Source of the DNA: Chaetoderma sp. LZ-2023a
Taxonomy: Eukaryota; Mollusca; Caudofoveata; Chaetodermatida; Chaetodermatidae
Direction: 5' to 3'
Length of the DNA: 64,000 nt
Assembly (NCBI GenBank): GCA_034401795.1
Contig: CM067366.1
Coordinates: 70,711,224-70,775,223 of the forward strand
Shown here: piece after piece, positions 1 through 10,140 of the stretch
How positions within the stretch are numbered: position 1 is the stretch's first letter
Layout of the letters: each line of letters begins with the position of its first letter
The notes under the pieces: generated by a model
What the model saw: the letters and a program-made list of their open reading frames with translations, nothing else
What the model was told of the DNA's origin: nothing
Database searches by the model: none
Position numbers and translations under genes: made by a program

Positions 1-233
1 AATAAATATTTTGTTGACTATTTTGAAACTAATTTGACTGGTCGCTGTTGCTGCCATAGGCAGCAATAGCATCCAGTTAAATTAGTTACAAAATAGTCAA
101 CAGCTTCCCTGTATAGTTTTCAGGAAATTCCTAGCTAGAGCATTTGGGGATCGACCAATTCCAACACGGCGAGGTGTGGGTGGAGCTTAGCTAGTGGTGG
201 GCGGGGCATAGCTAAAATGTAAAGGTCCATTGC
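1..233 (-). mobile_element. Foldback MITE, copy A, cut by the window start
   Basis: The right part of a foldback element lies here in inverted orientation relative to the copy at 3880. A palindromic core runs from about 13 to 101, with arms starting GTTGACTATTTTG and ending in the reverse complement. It is followed by the arm with the GATCGACC and GGGCGGGGC motifs and ends in AAAGGTCCATT near 233, the family terminal repeat. The left arm is outside the window. Confidence 0.75.
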
Positions 234-378
234 TATTGATGAAGGAGCTGTTCTGATTTTCTAGACCAAATTTGTCCATTGAATCTTTAACCCTTTAATA
301 AGTAAATTTGGTCAAGAAAAATAAAATTAAAATTAAAACATTTGCTTATTGAATGTCCATTTACAGGCCAAGAGAAGA

Positions 379-690
379 CTATTTTTGAAATTTTCCTGAT
401 AGAATAACTGACTCGGGTATCATCTTGTGGCCTGCAAATGGGCATTCATTAAGACCATTGCATATGCCTGCTTTTGCCGTCCTTGTTATGAAAGTGTTAA
501 AGGTTATGGCAAATATTATATCCTGGAAGGAATCTTCTTTGTAACTCGGCAGGATTCGTGTAAAGTATTCACAGACCATTAAATGAATGCAGGCTCTAAA
601 TAACTGATTGAAACCGTCACAAAGATTCGTCACTGACGCCATAGTCAGGGTCAAACATTCAATATTGACCACCTTGCGCATTACCCTCAT
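379..690 (-). other. Minus-strand open frame over the single-unit satellite locus
   Basis: An ATG-started frame of 103 codons covers the diverged solitary copy of the satellite unit. Its segment NLCDGFNQLF matches NLCDGFNPLF, the minus-strand reading of every unit in the 17-31 kb array. The part downstream of the satellite-like region matches no family I know. The corresponding strand next to the large array in block 1 (about 17150-17340) has stops in the aligned frame, which argues against an ancient conserved exon. I list it because it is the only place where the minus reading of the unit has an ATG start and a unique C-terminal continuation. Coding status is doubtful. Confidence 0.2.
550..690 (+). 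repeat. Solitary diverged 84-bp satellite unit (probable progenitor-like copy)
   Basis: The block around ACTGATTGAAACCGTCACAA (from about 602) aligns with the array unit, then continues with a diverged CTGACGCCATAGTC segment and ATTGACCACC. That segment matches the degenerate right-edge unit at 31549-31633 better than it matches array-core units. The preceding bases GAATGCAGGCTCTAAATAAC align with GAGCATCTAGCTTCAAATAAC of the array, so about one and a half units are present. The flanks on both sides (about 490-560 and 700-900) match the two flanks of the big array. Confidence 0.75.
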
Positions 691-697
691 GATCGTC

Positions 698-850
698 CTA
701 AAATCGAATGATTGCCTGGTGTACTAAAATAGAATAATTGCCTGATGTGCTAAAATAGAATGATTGCATAATGTGCTAAAATAGAATGATTTCCTGATGC
801 GCTAAAATAGAATGATTGCATGATCGCGCTAAAATAGAATGATTGCCGTG
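698..850 (+). repeat. 26-bp tandem repeat, about six copies
   Basis: The motif CTAAAATAGAATGATTGC plus about eight variable bases repeats with a spacing of about 26 bp. The paralogous site at about 31640 has a single copy, so this array expanded in block 1 only. Confidence 0.85.
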
Positions 851-2601
851 AAGCCCCTGCGCTAGAAATGTCAACAATTCGGCAGAAAAGCCAAACGGCA
901 TACCGAGAAACAGACAGACAGAGTGATGGCCGGACTTATGCTATTTGATGAGTAAGAATATATAATTTCCATCTGAGCCAATACAATTCATTTCTTTCAG
1001 AGAAGTCAGGGCCCAAAAGAGTACAAAGTCAGGAAACTCAAAGTATTCATCATCCCCACATAGCACGATAGCAAATATGTGGTTTGAAAGATGTTTTGCT
1101 AAAAATCTACTATCCTCTTCATTTGCAGGCTGACTACCATTTTGCTACGCACCCGTCCCTCGGTACCATCTAATATAACATAAATATGCGTACCCAAGCG
1201 TGCGTCCACGAGTTGGCACGTACTCACGCGTTCGTGGTTCGCAGATGTGTGAGAGTATTTGAATACACACGCAAGTATGTTTGTTTACGTGTTGATGACC
1301 TTGATAATACTAATGAAAAATAGTAAATACAAACAAAATGTCAGAGTGTGACAGAAAGTATATCTGACACACGGCCCTTTGATCTCTAGCAAGGCAATAC
1401 TCAGTATGATATTTCTCTCATGATAATCCCCTATTCCTCGCATCTCACAATAGCACGTGCTCAATATAGACGTATTCCTCTGTATAACTGTAATACCTAA
1501 TATCAGAGAACAGTTCATTATGGGAGAAATCTGAAATGCCATCGAGATTTTCAAAAATATACAATCTATGTTATCACATCACACTGCTCCTTTATTAACC
1601 AACACACCCTGGTTACGCATTCATCTCTGAAATATACTTTGATCTGCCGGAAGAACCGCCTGACATAAAGGATCACGTGATGTGGCTCTTTAATACCATT
1701 GATCGAATGGCCACGGTGCGTCCGTCTTTAAGAAAACACCATTGTGTCGCTTCAGAGCGATGCCATTCATGTTGAAACTGGTATTTACTAAGAAGGAAAG
1801 TCTGTGCTCAGGAATACTATGTTATCGTACACCAAGGTGACCGCTTTAGACAGGTTCAGAGTTTGATGCAGCATATGGATACACATGTTCTTGGGTCTTC
1901 CGGAATCCCCATCTTCGTTTTCCTCATCTTTGGCTTCAGTGGCATGGCAAATTCTCCTCAACGACGCCTCTTCATGTTTGTATAACACTGCATAAACAAC
2001 ATGCAAGTTCCCTAGAGAAAGAATAACACGGCTATGACTGACCGACCGACGGACCGACGCTCAATGGAGATGGCAGTAGCCGCGTTCAATAAAACACAAA
2101 ATACGAGACGAAGTATATTTGATACATTACACCTGGCTATAGCGACATGATGAAGTGTGCGCCCACCATGTGTTGGTTTAAAAGACAGGTGTTAGATACT
2201 TCAGAAGAAGCACCGCCGAAATTAACACTTGTATTGACATGCGAATATAACCAAACATGTTAATTTGTAGCCACTTAATGGCCCTCGCTGATGTGGTCAC
2301 AGTAAAGAGGGCTGACGGTAATCCACATATTATACGCGCAGCAAATATCGTGTGTACAAAATGAAACACCCAGTCTTGGTACGCGGCTAAAATGATTTCA
2401 TTGGAAAATACCAAGAATGTTTTCACAAGTCGTGACCAGGAAAGTGATACCAACTCGTAAAGTGCCTGCGAACAGAAACCAGTCGATAGTGGTAGAATTG
2501 GGAAGTTATTTGGTGTCAATAATAAACATTAAGTATCTGTAGTTAAATACATCACAGCTCGGACATAACTTAACATCTTTCCATAACATGATAAACGTAC
2601 T

Positions 2602-2680
2602 GTTGAATATCCTGAACATAATTGGATTGGAAGACATTCCCGCCTGTCGTCCAATTCAATTATGTTCAAAATATTTAATA
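2602..2680. repeat. Hairpin core, variant type
   Basis: An inverted repeat starts GTTGAATATCCTGAACATAA and closes with the near reverse complement ending in TTATGTTCAAAATATTTAA. A variant inner stem (TTGGATTGGAAGAC against GTCGTCCAATTC) distinguishes it from the common core. Paralogous copies lie at 33232-33300 and 42640-42721, with a remnant near 61230-61275. Confidence 0.75.
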
Positions 2681-3879
2681 GAACATTCTTTACACCATGT
2701 TGAAAATTGTACTAGTGAACACGTTTCTGTTTACTGTTTTGGACGAATTTATTTCTGAGCTGTAATGCATCTGGATTTCAGGAGCTGATGTTCCACGGTT
2801 GATGTTAATATTCTAAGCCACGATACAACAACGTCTTTGCACAGTACGCATAAAAAATAAGCAGTGCCACTTTCCACAGTAGTCATAGAAAATAAGTAAC
2901 GACTTTTGCAATGAGTACAGAACATAATAACGATGGCCTAAATCATAAACAACACGTGATCGAAAGCACCATTCCCGGTCCATACATCCAGTGATCTGGA
3001 TTCCATGGACATTTGGCAATAATTTGCGATTCAACAGTTGGCTTGGAAAATGTGTATTTTACCAGCCTAATAGAATCTATTATTATCGTCCTACCAGGTT
3101 ACAAATATGTGAACCATGACAGATTGCCGCAACCTGGATATTTCCAAAGCAGTGCATTATGAATGGAAGAGAAATGTAGCGATATGTCAACGAACATCCT
3201 CATATTAACGAAAATAGCAGCTCTGCATCAAAATATATTACTCTGCATTGATTTATCTTATTAGGAATGATAGTAATTCATTTGAATGTGGGTCTATGTC
3301 AAAACTCTGGCGATATAAACACCAGATATCACCTCTGATGTCACTATATTACACAGTGGTAAAGGAAGCTGCATGAGTTAGTAATTTAATTCAGAGACAG
3401 AAGAATCGCCAAATTCAGCATTATGCTTGACAGAATAATGATTGAAAGTTAATCTTGATATTTTAGATATGATAATATTCAAAGAAATGTGCGAGTTGGT
3501 GGCGTATTTCAATATTTCTAGTATCGTCGATAACAAGATAGTAAGTAACCTTTTAATTTTTCCAAATCATTTCTTTGTAGTGCTCACTCGTAAATCTATG
3601 GCTCCACACAAACACAACCCCAAATTACATAGATACTGCAATCTCAAGACTATTCTTATTTAGAAAACAGCACCTAGTAAAATATTTAGAAGGCTATCGT
3701 ACTAGTAAATACAACCAACTTTCTGACAACGGCTACTAGAGACTGAAAATACATCCGATAATTCTACGTCAGAAAGATTTGCTTAAGGTACTTCATTCGT
3801 TTACCTGTTAATGAACGAATTTCAGTCCTTGCTGAGCAGCGCGTCACGTCATTAATCATTTCACACTGACATTTCATCT

Positions 3880-4273
3880 ATGGGCCTTTCCAGCGTAGCT
3901 ATGTCCCGCCCATCCATAGTTAACCTCCACCCACGCTTCGCCCGTGTTGGCATCGATCATTCCCAGAAAGCTCTGACTATCAATTTCCAGAAACCTATAC
4001 AGGTAAGCTGTTGACTATTTTGAAACTAATTAGACTGGGTGTTGTTGCTGTCTAAGGCAACAACAGCGCCCAGTCAAACTAGGGTGTCAAAATATTCAAT
4101 AGCAGATTTATTAAATAGTAATTCATACAACAACAAGTAGTCTGTCTTCAATTATGCGTTCGTGACGTACTTATCTGTGTCATTCATGACGTCATTGATT
4201 GTGATGTCATCCTACACGTCACGTAGTTGATTATGATGCCATGCGATGGATGGATAAACTGGAAAGGTCCATT
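3880..4273 (+). mobile_element. Foldback MITE, copy B (near complete)
   Basis: The element starts with GGCCTTTCCAG and ends with CTGGAAAGGTCCATT, which are inverted copies of each other. The order is terminal repeat, an arm with CCGCCC and GTGTTGGCATCGATC motifs, a palindromic core at 4010-4100, then an arm with TGACGTCA/TGATGTCA motifs and GATGGATGGATAAA before the far end. It has no coding capacity. The length near 390 bp, the inverted ends and the many copies fit a non-autonomous foldback DNA transposon. I cannot assign a superfamily because the target duplication is unclear. Confidence 0.8.
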
Positions 4274-5574
4274 AAATGTCTATGCAATCATACATGTCAC
4301 CCGCTTAATATTGTGTGTGTTATTGTAATATTCTGTCATAACGAATGCGTCATCTCCCTAATGTTAACGGGCCGATACTGGGCTAATACCGGGCCGACAA
4401 TGGCACAATAGTAACATAGTAATCCGTGTTATCAGGACTGTGGCGTGTGTATGATTCAGAGAATTTTGGAATTCGTAAGTATACTTATTATCGATAGCCT
4501 TGTGGTCACCCTCTATTTGCATTCACAATCTTACAGATTCTCTAATTAGAAGTTGTGAAATATGGCCCGGTTTTGCGTAATTTTCTGAATAGATTGAATG
4601 AATGACGGAATTTATACCACGGTGTGGGAAATCCATAAGTTTTTATTATCAACATCTGTGTGTACAATCATGGTGTCTGTTTATTATTTCTTTCATTAAA
4701 AAGGAATAATCTTGTTAATGCTAATAGATTCTGACGTACTTGATGAATATGTAATGTAAACCTTTCAATCGTGGTAAAATGAAACGATATTCTCTAAGTG
4801 TTATACAATGTTTGTTTCACGATCCCTATCAAAGAGATATGTAATTATAATGTTCACAAACCCAGATTATTGGTTTTACTTCGAATCTTTAATATTCATT
4901 TTGTTTTTAATATGCTTGGTAACATGTTTAGTCTGTATCGCCTTTCATAGTTGTTAACCAATGAATGTTAAATTAGGTAAGCTTGTAGTAACCCAACCCA
5001 CACCACCGATCCCAAGCGTTGATTTACCGCTGTGTTTGCATGTGAATTCGCGGTATGAAACTTGGTTTCACCATACTTGATCAAGATGTTACGTTTTTGG
5101 GCCTGAATATAGCTTGTGATTTTATTATCAATATTTTCATGTTAACATCACCCCTTATGGTGATAAATCTAGTAGTTGTCATTTTGGTAGTAAATATCCT
5201 ACATCTCACCCCACGCACCCCACACGCATTGATAAGAGAAATTTAAAAATGAGCGGATTAGCAGCTATATAATGACTTCGTTTGGGCATAGAGGTGCTGA
5301 ATTACCAGGTTTCGTATTTAGCAGAAATTAATTCTGCTTTTGAAGAACAGTTGAAAACCTGAAAGGTGGCAGATATATAGCATGTCTTGACCCTTAGGCT
5401 CTCTATAGTGGAGCCTTACAGTTGCGTCAGTAAATGTTTTCTAAGATGTGCATTTCGTGTGAGACATGATCTTGCTACTCCCGATTGCTTTGAGCAAGGA
5501 TAATATTGTCCTTATCTATCCTGAGCTGTGACCAGCTCCGACATGTGACTTCAATGAAGGATTGTATTGTATGA

Positions 5575-5724
5575 TTCGCTCACACGTGTCATACTGTCCG
5601 TCAGTCTATGCGTAGCAGCATTAGTTCGCTCACACGTGTCATACTGTCCATCAGGCTATGCGTACCAGCATTAATTCGCTCACACGTGTCATACTGTTCA
5701 TGAGTCTATGTGTACCAGCATTAG
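5575..5724 (+). repeat. 50-bp tandem repeat, three copies
   Basis: TTCGCTCACACGTGTCATAC recurs at 5575, 5625 and 5675 with an exact 50-bp spacing and few substitutions. Each copy contains the ACACGTGT palindrome. Confidence 0.9.
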
Positions 5725-5749
5725 CTTAGTGACATGACAACCAATGAAG

Positions 5750-6345
5750 GAATCCAGCGTTAGCTATGTCCCGGCCATCTCTGGGTAAGCTCAACGCGCA
5801 CTGTTCCCGTGTTGGGATCGATCGAGCCATGCACTAGCCGAATCTAAATTTCCAGAAAACTATCCAGATATGTAATAAGGAATAATTAGTTACCTCTCCG
5901 GGATGTAGAAATTGTTTGAGTGTAGCTTTCGAGACCATCTCGGTCACTACTTCAGCACTAACTGACGGTCGCTGGCAACGTCACTCTGGTCAGTTCTTGT
6001 GGAGTCACGTGACAGCATGGACTGGTAGACTGCTGGTATACGGTAGCCCTCGTCTCTGTTCATGGTTGGTTGATGCTTGTAGATTTCTATGGCCTCTTTA
6101 ACCTTTAGTTTGAATAAGTTGGTCTCAATGTTGATGACCGCGGCACTGCTGGCGGGGATGACGTGGCCAGTGAATACTGTATGCTCTGCACACATCTCTC
6201 GTTATGGCCCGCCCATTTCTAACTAAGCGCTGCTCACTGGTATCGTCTGTTGGGATCGACCGAACCATGAATTCCGCGAATCAGAATATCAAGGTACAGA
6301 CGCAGGTAACCTGTTGAATATAGTGAAGCTAATTTGACTGGTTGC
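5750..6345 (+). mobile_element. Two partial foldback-MITE arms
   Basis: Arm-like sequence with TAGCTATGTCCCGGCC and GTTGGGATCGATCGA occurs at about 5757-5870. A second arm with GGCCCGCCCAT, GTTGGGATCGACCGA and a left half-core (GTTGAATATAGTGAAGCT) lies at about 6205-6345. Both lack one half of the full element. Confidence 0.6.
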
Positions 6346-6758
6346 CGTTGCTGCCTATGACAAAGTTGCTTTCGGACTACTCAGTGTTCATGATGTATGT
6401 AGATACGTCTTTCATTACGTCTGACGTCGCCCTACATATGACGTAATTCATCTTGGCATCATATAATTGAGTGGCAGATCGGATCCATCCATTGCATAAT
6501 TATAATCCAAGGTGAACTTTATGGTTTACGTACAACCATTGATGACCGTATGCATCACCCTGATTAAAGCTGGCGAACAATGTGTTCAAGTTATCGGGAT
6601 CCGAATTGTCACACATGTATCTGACGTCATAATCAAATACGGCACATGTTAGGTTGACGTCACAATCCAAATTACCCAGCTCCGTCACCAGAATTAAAAA
6701 AGTGTGTCACTAACGTATAAGTGGTATTGGAAGTTTTTGATGATTTAATAAACATTCT

Positions 6759-6846
6759 TTTGAATATTGAGAAGCTAATTCGTCTAGGAGTTATTGTTGC
6801 CATTAGCATCAACGGCTCAAGTCACATTCCCTACAAAATATTCAAC
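6759..6846. repeat. Hairpin core, degraded
   Basis: Left arm TTGAATATTGAGAAGCTAAT and right arm CTACAAAATATTCAACAG form a decayed palindrome of the common core type. It is preceded by the TTTAATAAACATTCT arm that is typical of the MITE. The left half recurs at 54110 at the start of block 4. Confidence 0.65.
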
Positions 6847-7640
6847 AGCTTGTATGTGTACTATGTTCTCTGGCTGTAGATAGTTTGAAAACATCATGCA
6901 GCTGCAGTAAGGCCTTCTTCTTTGACCACTTTGTCTTGTCCTCAGCGAGCGTCATTAGCTCACTCAGGCTCTCGTTCGTTCCCAGTGTTCCTTGTCCGGC
7001 TTCTTTAAGATCGACGTGTGCAGACTTAGCAGATTTTTTCATTGCCGTACCATACGACCTTAAGTTTGTAGTTGTTGGTACCGAGTACAGCACATTTCAC
7101 GGCTTTCTGCATATGGGTATCTTGTGGCATTCTCAGAAAATTGCCAAACATAGACATCTTTCTTGGGCCACGCTCACTATGTTGCACATGCCCATCCAAC
7201 AATGCTGGTAAACCTGTGTTATATTACAAAGGTATCTGTTGTCTAGCTTAATCAATAGCTTTCCCGCATAGAACCGGATCGCTATATTGGTTTGTTTACA
7301 TGGAAGAACTACCCTTGACTTTTAGAAGCGTAATCTTTTATACAAACAACCTGTGCTCTCATAAGCTGGGCATGTGCGTATTTGATCTTTACGTCACTAA
7401 ATATATCCCTGAAAAATGTCGATATATCATGCTCTGATACTGCCTGTATGTGCTTCCATAATGGCTATAAAACATGCAGCAGATACTTAATTAATATATG
7501 TATCCGTTATAGTTAACCTGCTTGTTAAACCACAAAGAGACCTTATCTTTGTACACGCCCTAGGATGAAAAGCGTACATATATTTCTCATCAAGAGGCTC
7601 TATATGTTTTCCAAATCTCCTCTCTTCGCCTTAGCTACTT

Positions 7641-7804
7641 TACCTCTCTCTCCCCCCCCCCCACCCCCACCCACACCCCCTCTTGATCCCTCCCGCGATC
7701 TATCTCACTCACACGTTGATTTTCTCACTGTCTCCCCCCCCCATCTTTCACGACCCACCCTCTCTCTCCCTCTCGCACTCTCTCCCTCTATCTATCATCA
7801 CACA

Positions 7805-7847
<43 letters not shown>

Positions 7848-7868
7848 TCTCTCTCTCGCTCGTTTTCT
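7641..7868 (+). repeat. C/CT-rich microsatellite cluster, block 1
   Basis: Poly-C, CCCA and long (CT)n runs lie on the + strand. The clusters at 35539, 47450 and 54915 hold the same position in blocks 2, 3 and 4. Serine/leucine-rich open frames over it come from the repeat and are not genes. Confidence 0.95.
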
Positions 7869-8339
7869 CTATATAACTCTTTAATTATATCACATTATAT
7901 ACGCTCTAATTGAAAATCGCAATGGTCATTTTGCGATAACATCAAATTCCTTCTTGTTTCCTTTCTGTTCAGCTTGCCATACAGTACCGACCCATCTATC
8001 TTACAAATTCCCCTCCTGAGATTCACATTGAGATAAACAAGACAGAGGCGTCTCGAGTCTGCGTGTAAGCGAGACAACAATTGATTCCTGGCCATGAAAC
8101 ATTGCCTTCTATCTGGCAGTCACCATGCAGAATCTCAGCCAGAAAACGGGAATTCTATTTCCGGTAGATTTCACTGTCAGTTCAATCCGTATCGTGGTGG
8201 ATTCTAAATGATACGCTAGTGATACATGAGATCCTTGTAATCACAGGGACTGGGACAGTATTACAGGCTGGATTCATCTACCAAATAACAGCAACATAAT
8301 CCATAATAATTTGAGCACTAAATTCTCAGAATCCCTATT

Positions 8340-8670
8340 TCAAACGAAGTTTAGATACACGCTGCTGAATATGACAACATGAGCTTGTGACGTCAGATAA
8401 TAAATAACACATTTTGAATATGACCTCATATGCTTGTGACGTCAGATAATGGATGACACATTTTAAATATGACATCATGTGCTTGTGACGTTAGATAATG
8501 AACGACACATTTTAAATATGACATCATTTGCTTGTGGCGTCAAATAATGAATGACATATTTTGAACATGACATCATATGCTTGTGATGTCAGATAATGAA
8601 TGAAACAGTTTGAATGTGACATCATGTACATCATGTACTTGTGACATCATATAATAAATGAAACATTTTG
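8340..8670 (+). repeat. About 49-bp minisatellite carrying TGACGTCA-type sites, block 1
   Basis: Roughly six copies of a unit of about 49 bp run TGACGTCAGATAATGAATGA, then ACATTTTGAATATGACATCA, then a TGTGCTTG linker. The eight-base TGACGTCA is the cAMP-response-element palindrome, intact in some copies and mutated in others (TGACGTTA, TGATGTCA, TGGCGTCA). Related copies are at 10015-10140 and 37790-38130. Confidence 0.85.
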
Positions 8671-8689
8671 ACTACCAGATTGCTCGGTC

Positions 8690-9830
8690 GATGCCGCGTC
8701 ATTCCAAATCCCCATGTTAAGCACTTTGAACTTTTGATAAGTCATAACTCACCCGTGACAGAGCCAAATGTAAATGTCCTCGTGCACTCCGCAATCATAT
8801 GGGTACCTCACATGTCAAATCGGATTGAAATTCGTCCAATTGTGTCACAGGAGTTGCATTACAATAAACTGTATGACCCACTGGGGACGTGGCCGATATA
8901 TAAGTGTGCTCATCCACTCCATATTGATATAGGTAACTGACATACTAAATTTGGTAGAATTCCATCCAATAAGGAGTTACATCACAATCAATTTCTTGAC
9001 CTTTGACAACCCCCACCCCTATGAGCGAGGGCTAATTGTAAGTGTGCTCATGCACGTCACATTGATATGGGTAAATTACATACCAAATTTGGTTGAATTA
9101 CGTCCAACAGTTTCGGAGGAGTTGCATTACAATTAATTGACCTAACCTTTCGACCCAATCTCCCAGCCCAAAAGGTTCAGGGCCAATTTTAAATGCACTC
9201 ATGCACTCCACATTGATATGGGTAACTCACATAGGGAATTTGGTTGAATTCAGTCCAATAGCATCGGGGAAGTCACATTACAATAAATTTCTTGACATTT
9301 TGACCCCATTTTGAAATGTAGATGTGCCCACGTACTCCAGATTGATATGGGCAACTCATATACCGAATTTGGTTGAATTCTCTGTTTCAGAGGAGTGGCG
9401 TTACAAACGATTTCCGCATTTTAAAATTTGACATTTTGACCCCTTGGTGGGGTTGGCGGTGGGTGGGTGGGTGGGTGGGTGGGTGGGTGGGTGGGTGGGT
9501 GGGTGGGTGGGTGGGTGGGTGGATGGATGGGGATGGAGCTGGAGTGCGAATGGGGACGTTGCGTGGCAGCGGGAAGCGGGTGGGTGGGGGTAGGGTGTTG
9601 GTCGGAGCTAAATGTAAACGGTCTCTTGCACTGCATAATCAAATGAGTAACTCACCTAACAAAATTTGGTTGAAATCTGTTCAATTTGCTTTTCAAACGA
9701 TTTGAACTTTTGACCGCTGCACCCGGAAACACCCCCTATCCCCACCCCGTGATGTGTTTTGGCATTCCGCCCTATGCGCCATACACATATCAAATTTGGT
9801 TGAATTCTGTTCTACGGTTCAAACGAGATG
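8690..9830 (+). repeat. Degenerate tandem repeat of about 150 bp
   Basis: A diverged unit recurs about every 130-170 bp. It contains CACTCCACATTGATATGGG, CAAATTTGGTTGAATT and GAGTTGCATTACAAT, visible near 8790, 8920, 9050, 9210, 9340, 9640 and 9790. Spacers carry C-rich runs and a GGTG microsatellite at 9459-9530. I found no counterpart in the other blocks. Confidence 0.75.
9459..9530 (+). repeat. (GGGT)n microsatellite
   Basis: About 16 uninterrupted GGGT/GGTG units. The G-rich strand has many GGG runs spaced by T and could form G-quadruplexes. It sits inside the 150-bp repeat region. Confidence 0.95.
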
Positions 9831-9866
9831 CGTTAAAATTCAATTTCTCGCACAGATAGACATATG

Positions 9867-9965
9867 CACGCACGCACGCACGCACACACGCACGCACTCA
9901 CGCACGCACGTCCGCATGCACGCACGCATGCACGCACCGTCGTACGCCCTGAACCACGCACGCAC
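9867..9965 (+). repeat. (ACGC)n microsatellite
   Basis: An imperfect ACGC/ATGC alternating tract. Alternating purine-pyrimidine sequence of this kind is prone to Z-DNA formation. Confidence 0.9.
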
Positions 9966-10014
9966 CCATGGGTTTCACGACATAATCACCACTTTTATTC
10001 GAAACACATGAGGA

Positions 10015-10140
10015 TAATGGTATCATGTGTTTGTGACATCAGGTAGCGAACGACATGTTTTGAAAATGGCATCATGTATTTGTGACGTCAAATAATGAAT
10101 GACCCGTTTTTAATATAACATCATATGTTTGTAACGTCAG
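10015..10140 (+). repeat. TGACGTCA-type minisatellite, short outlier
   Basis: About two and a half copies of the same 49-bp unit as at 8340, with TGACGTCA and a GTAACGTCA variant. It lies directly before the stretch that is conserved at 38230 and 49700, the same order as in block 2. Confidence 0.75.

Noticed and set aside
9373-9705. Gly/Trp/Val-rich open frame
   Set aside because: It is a translation of the GGGT microsatellite.
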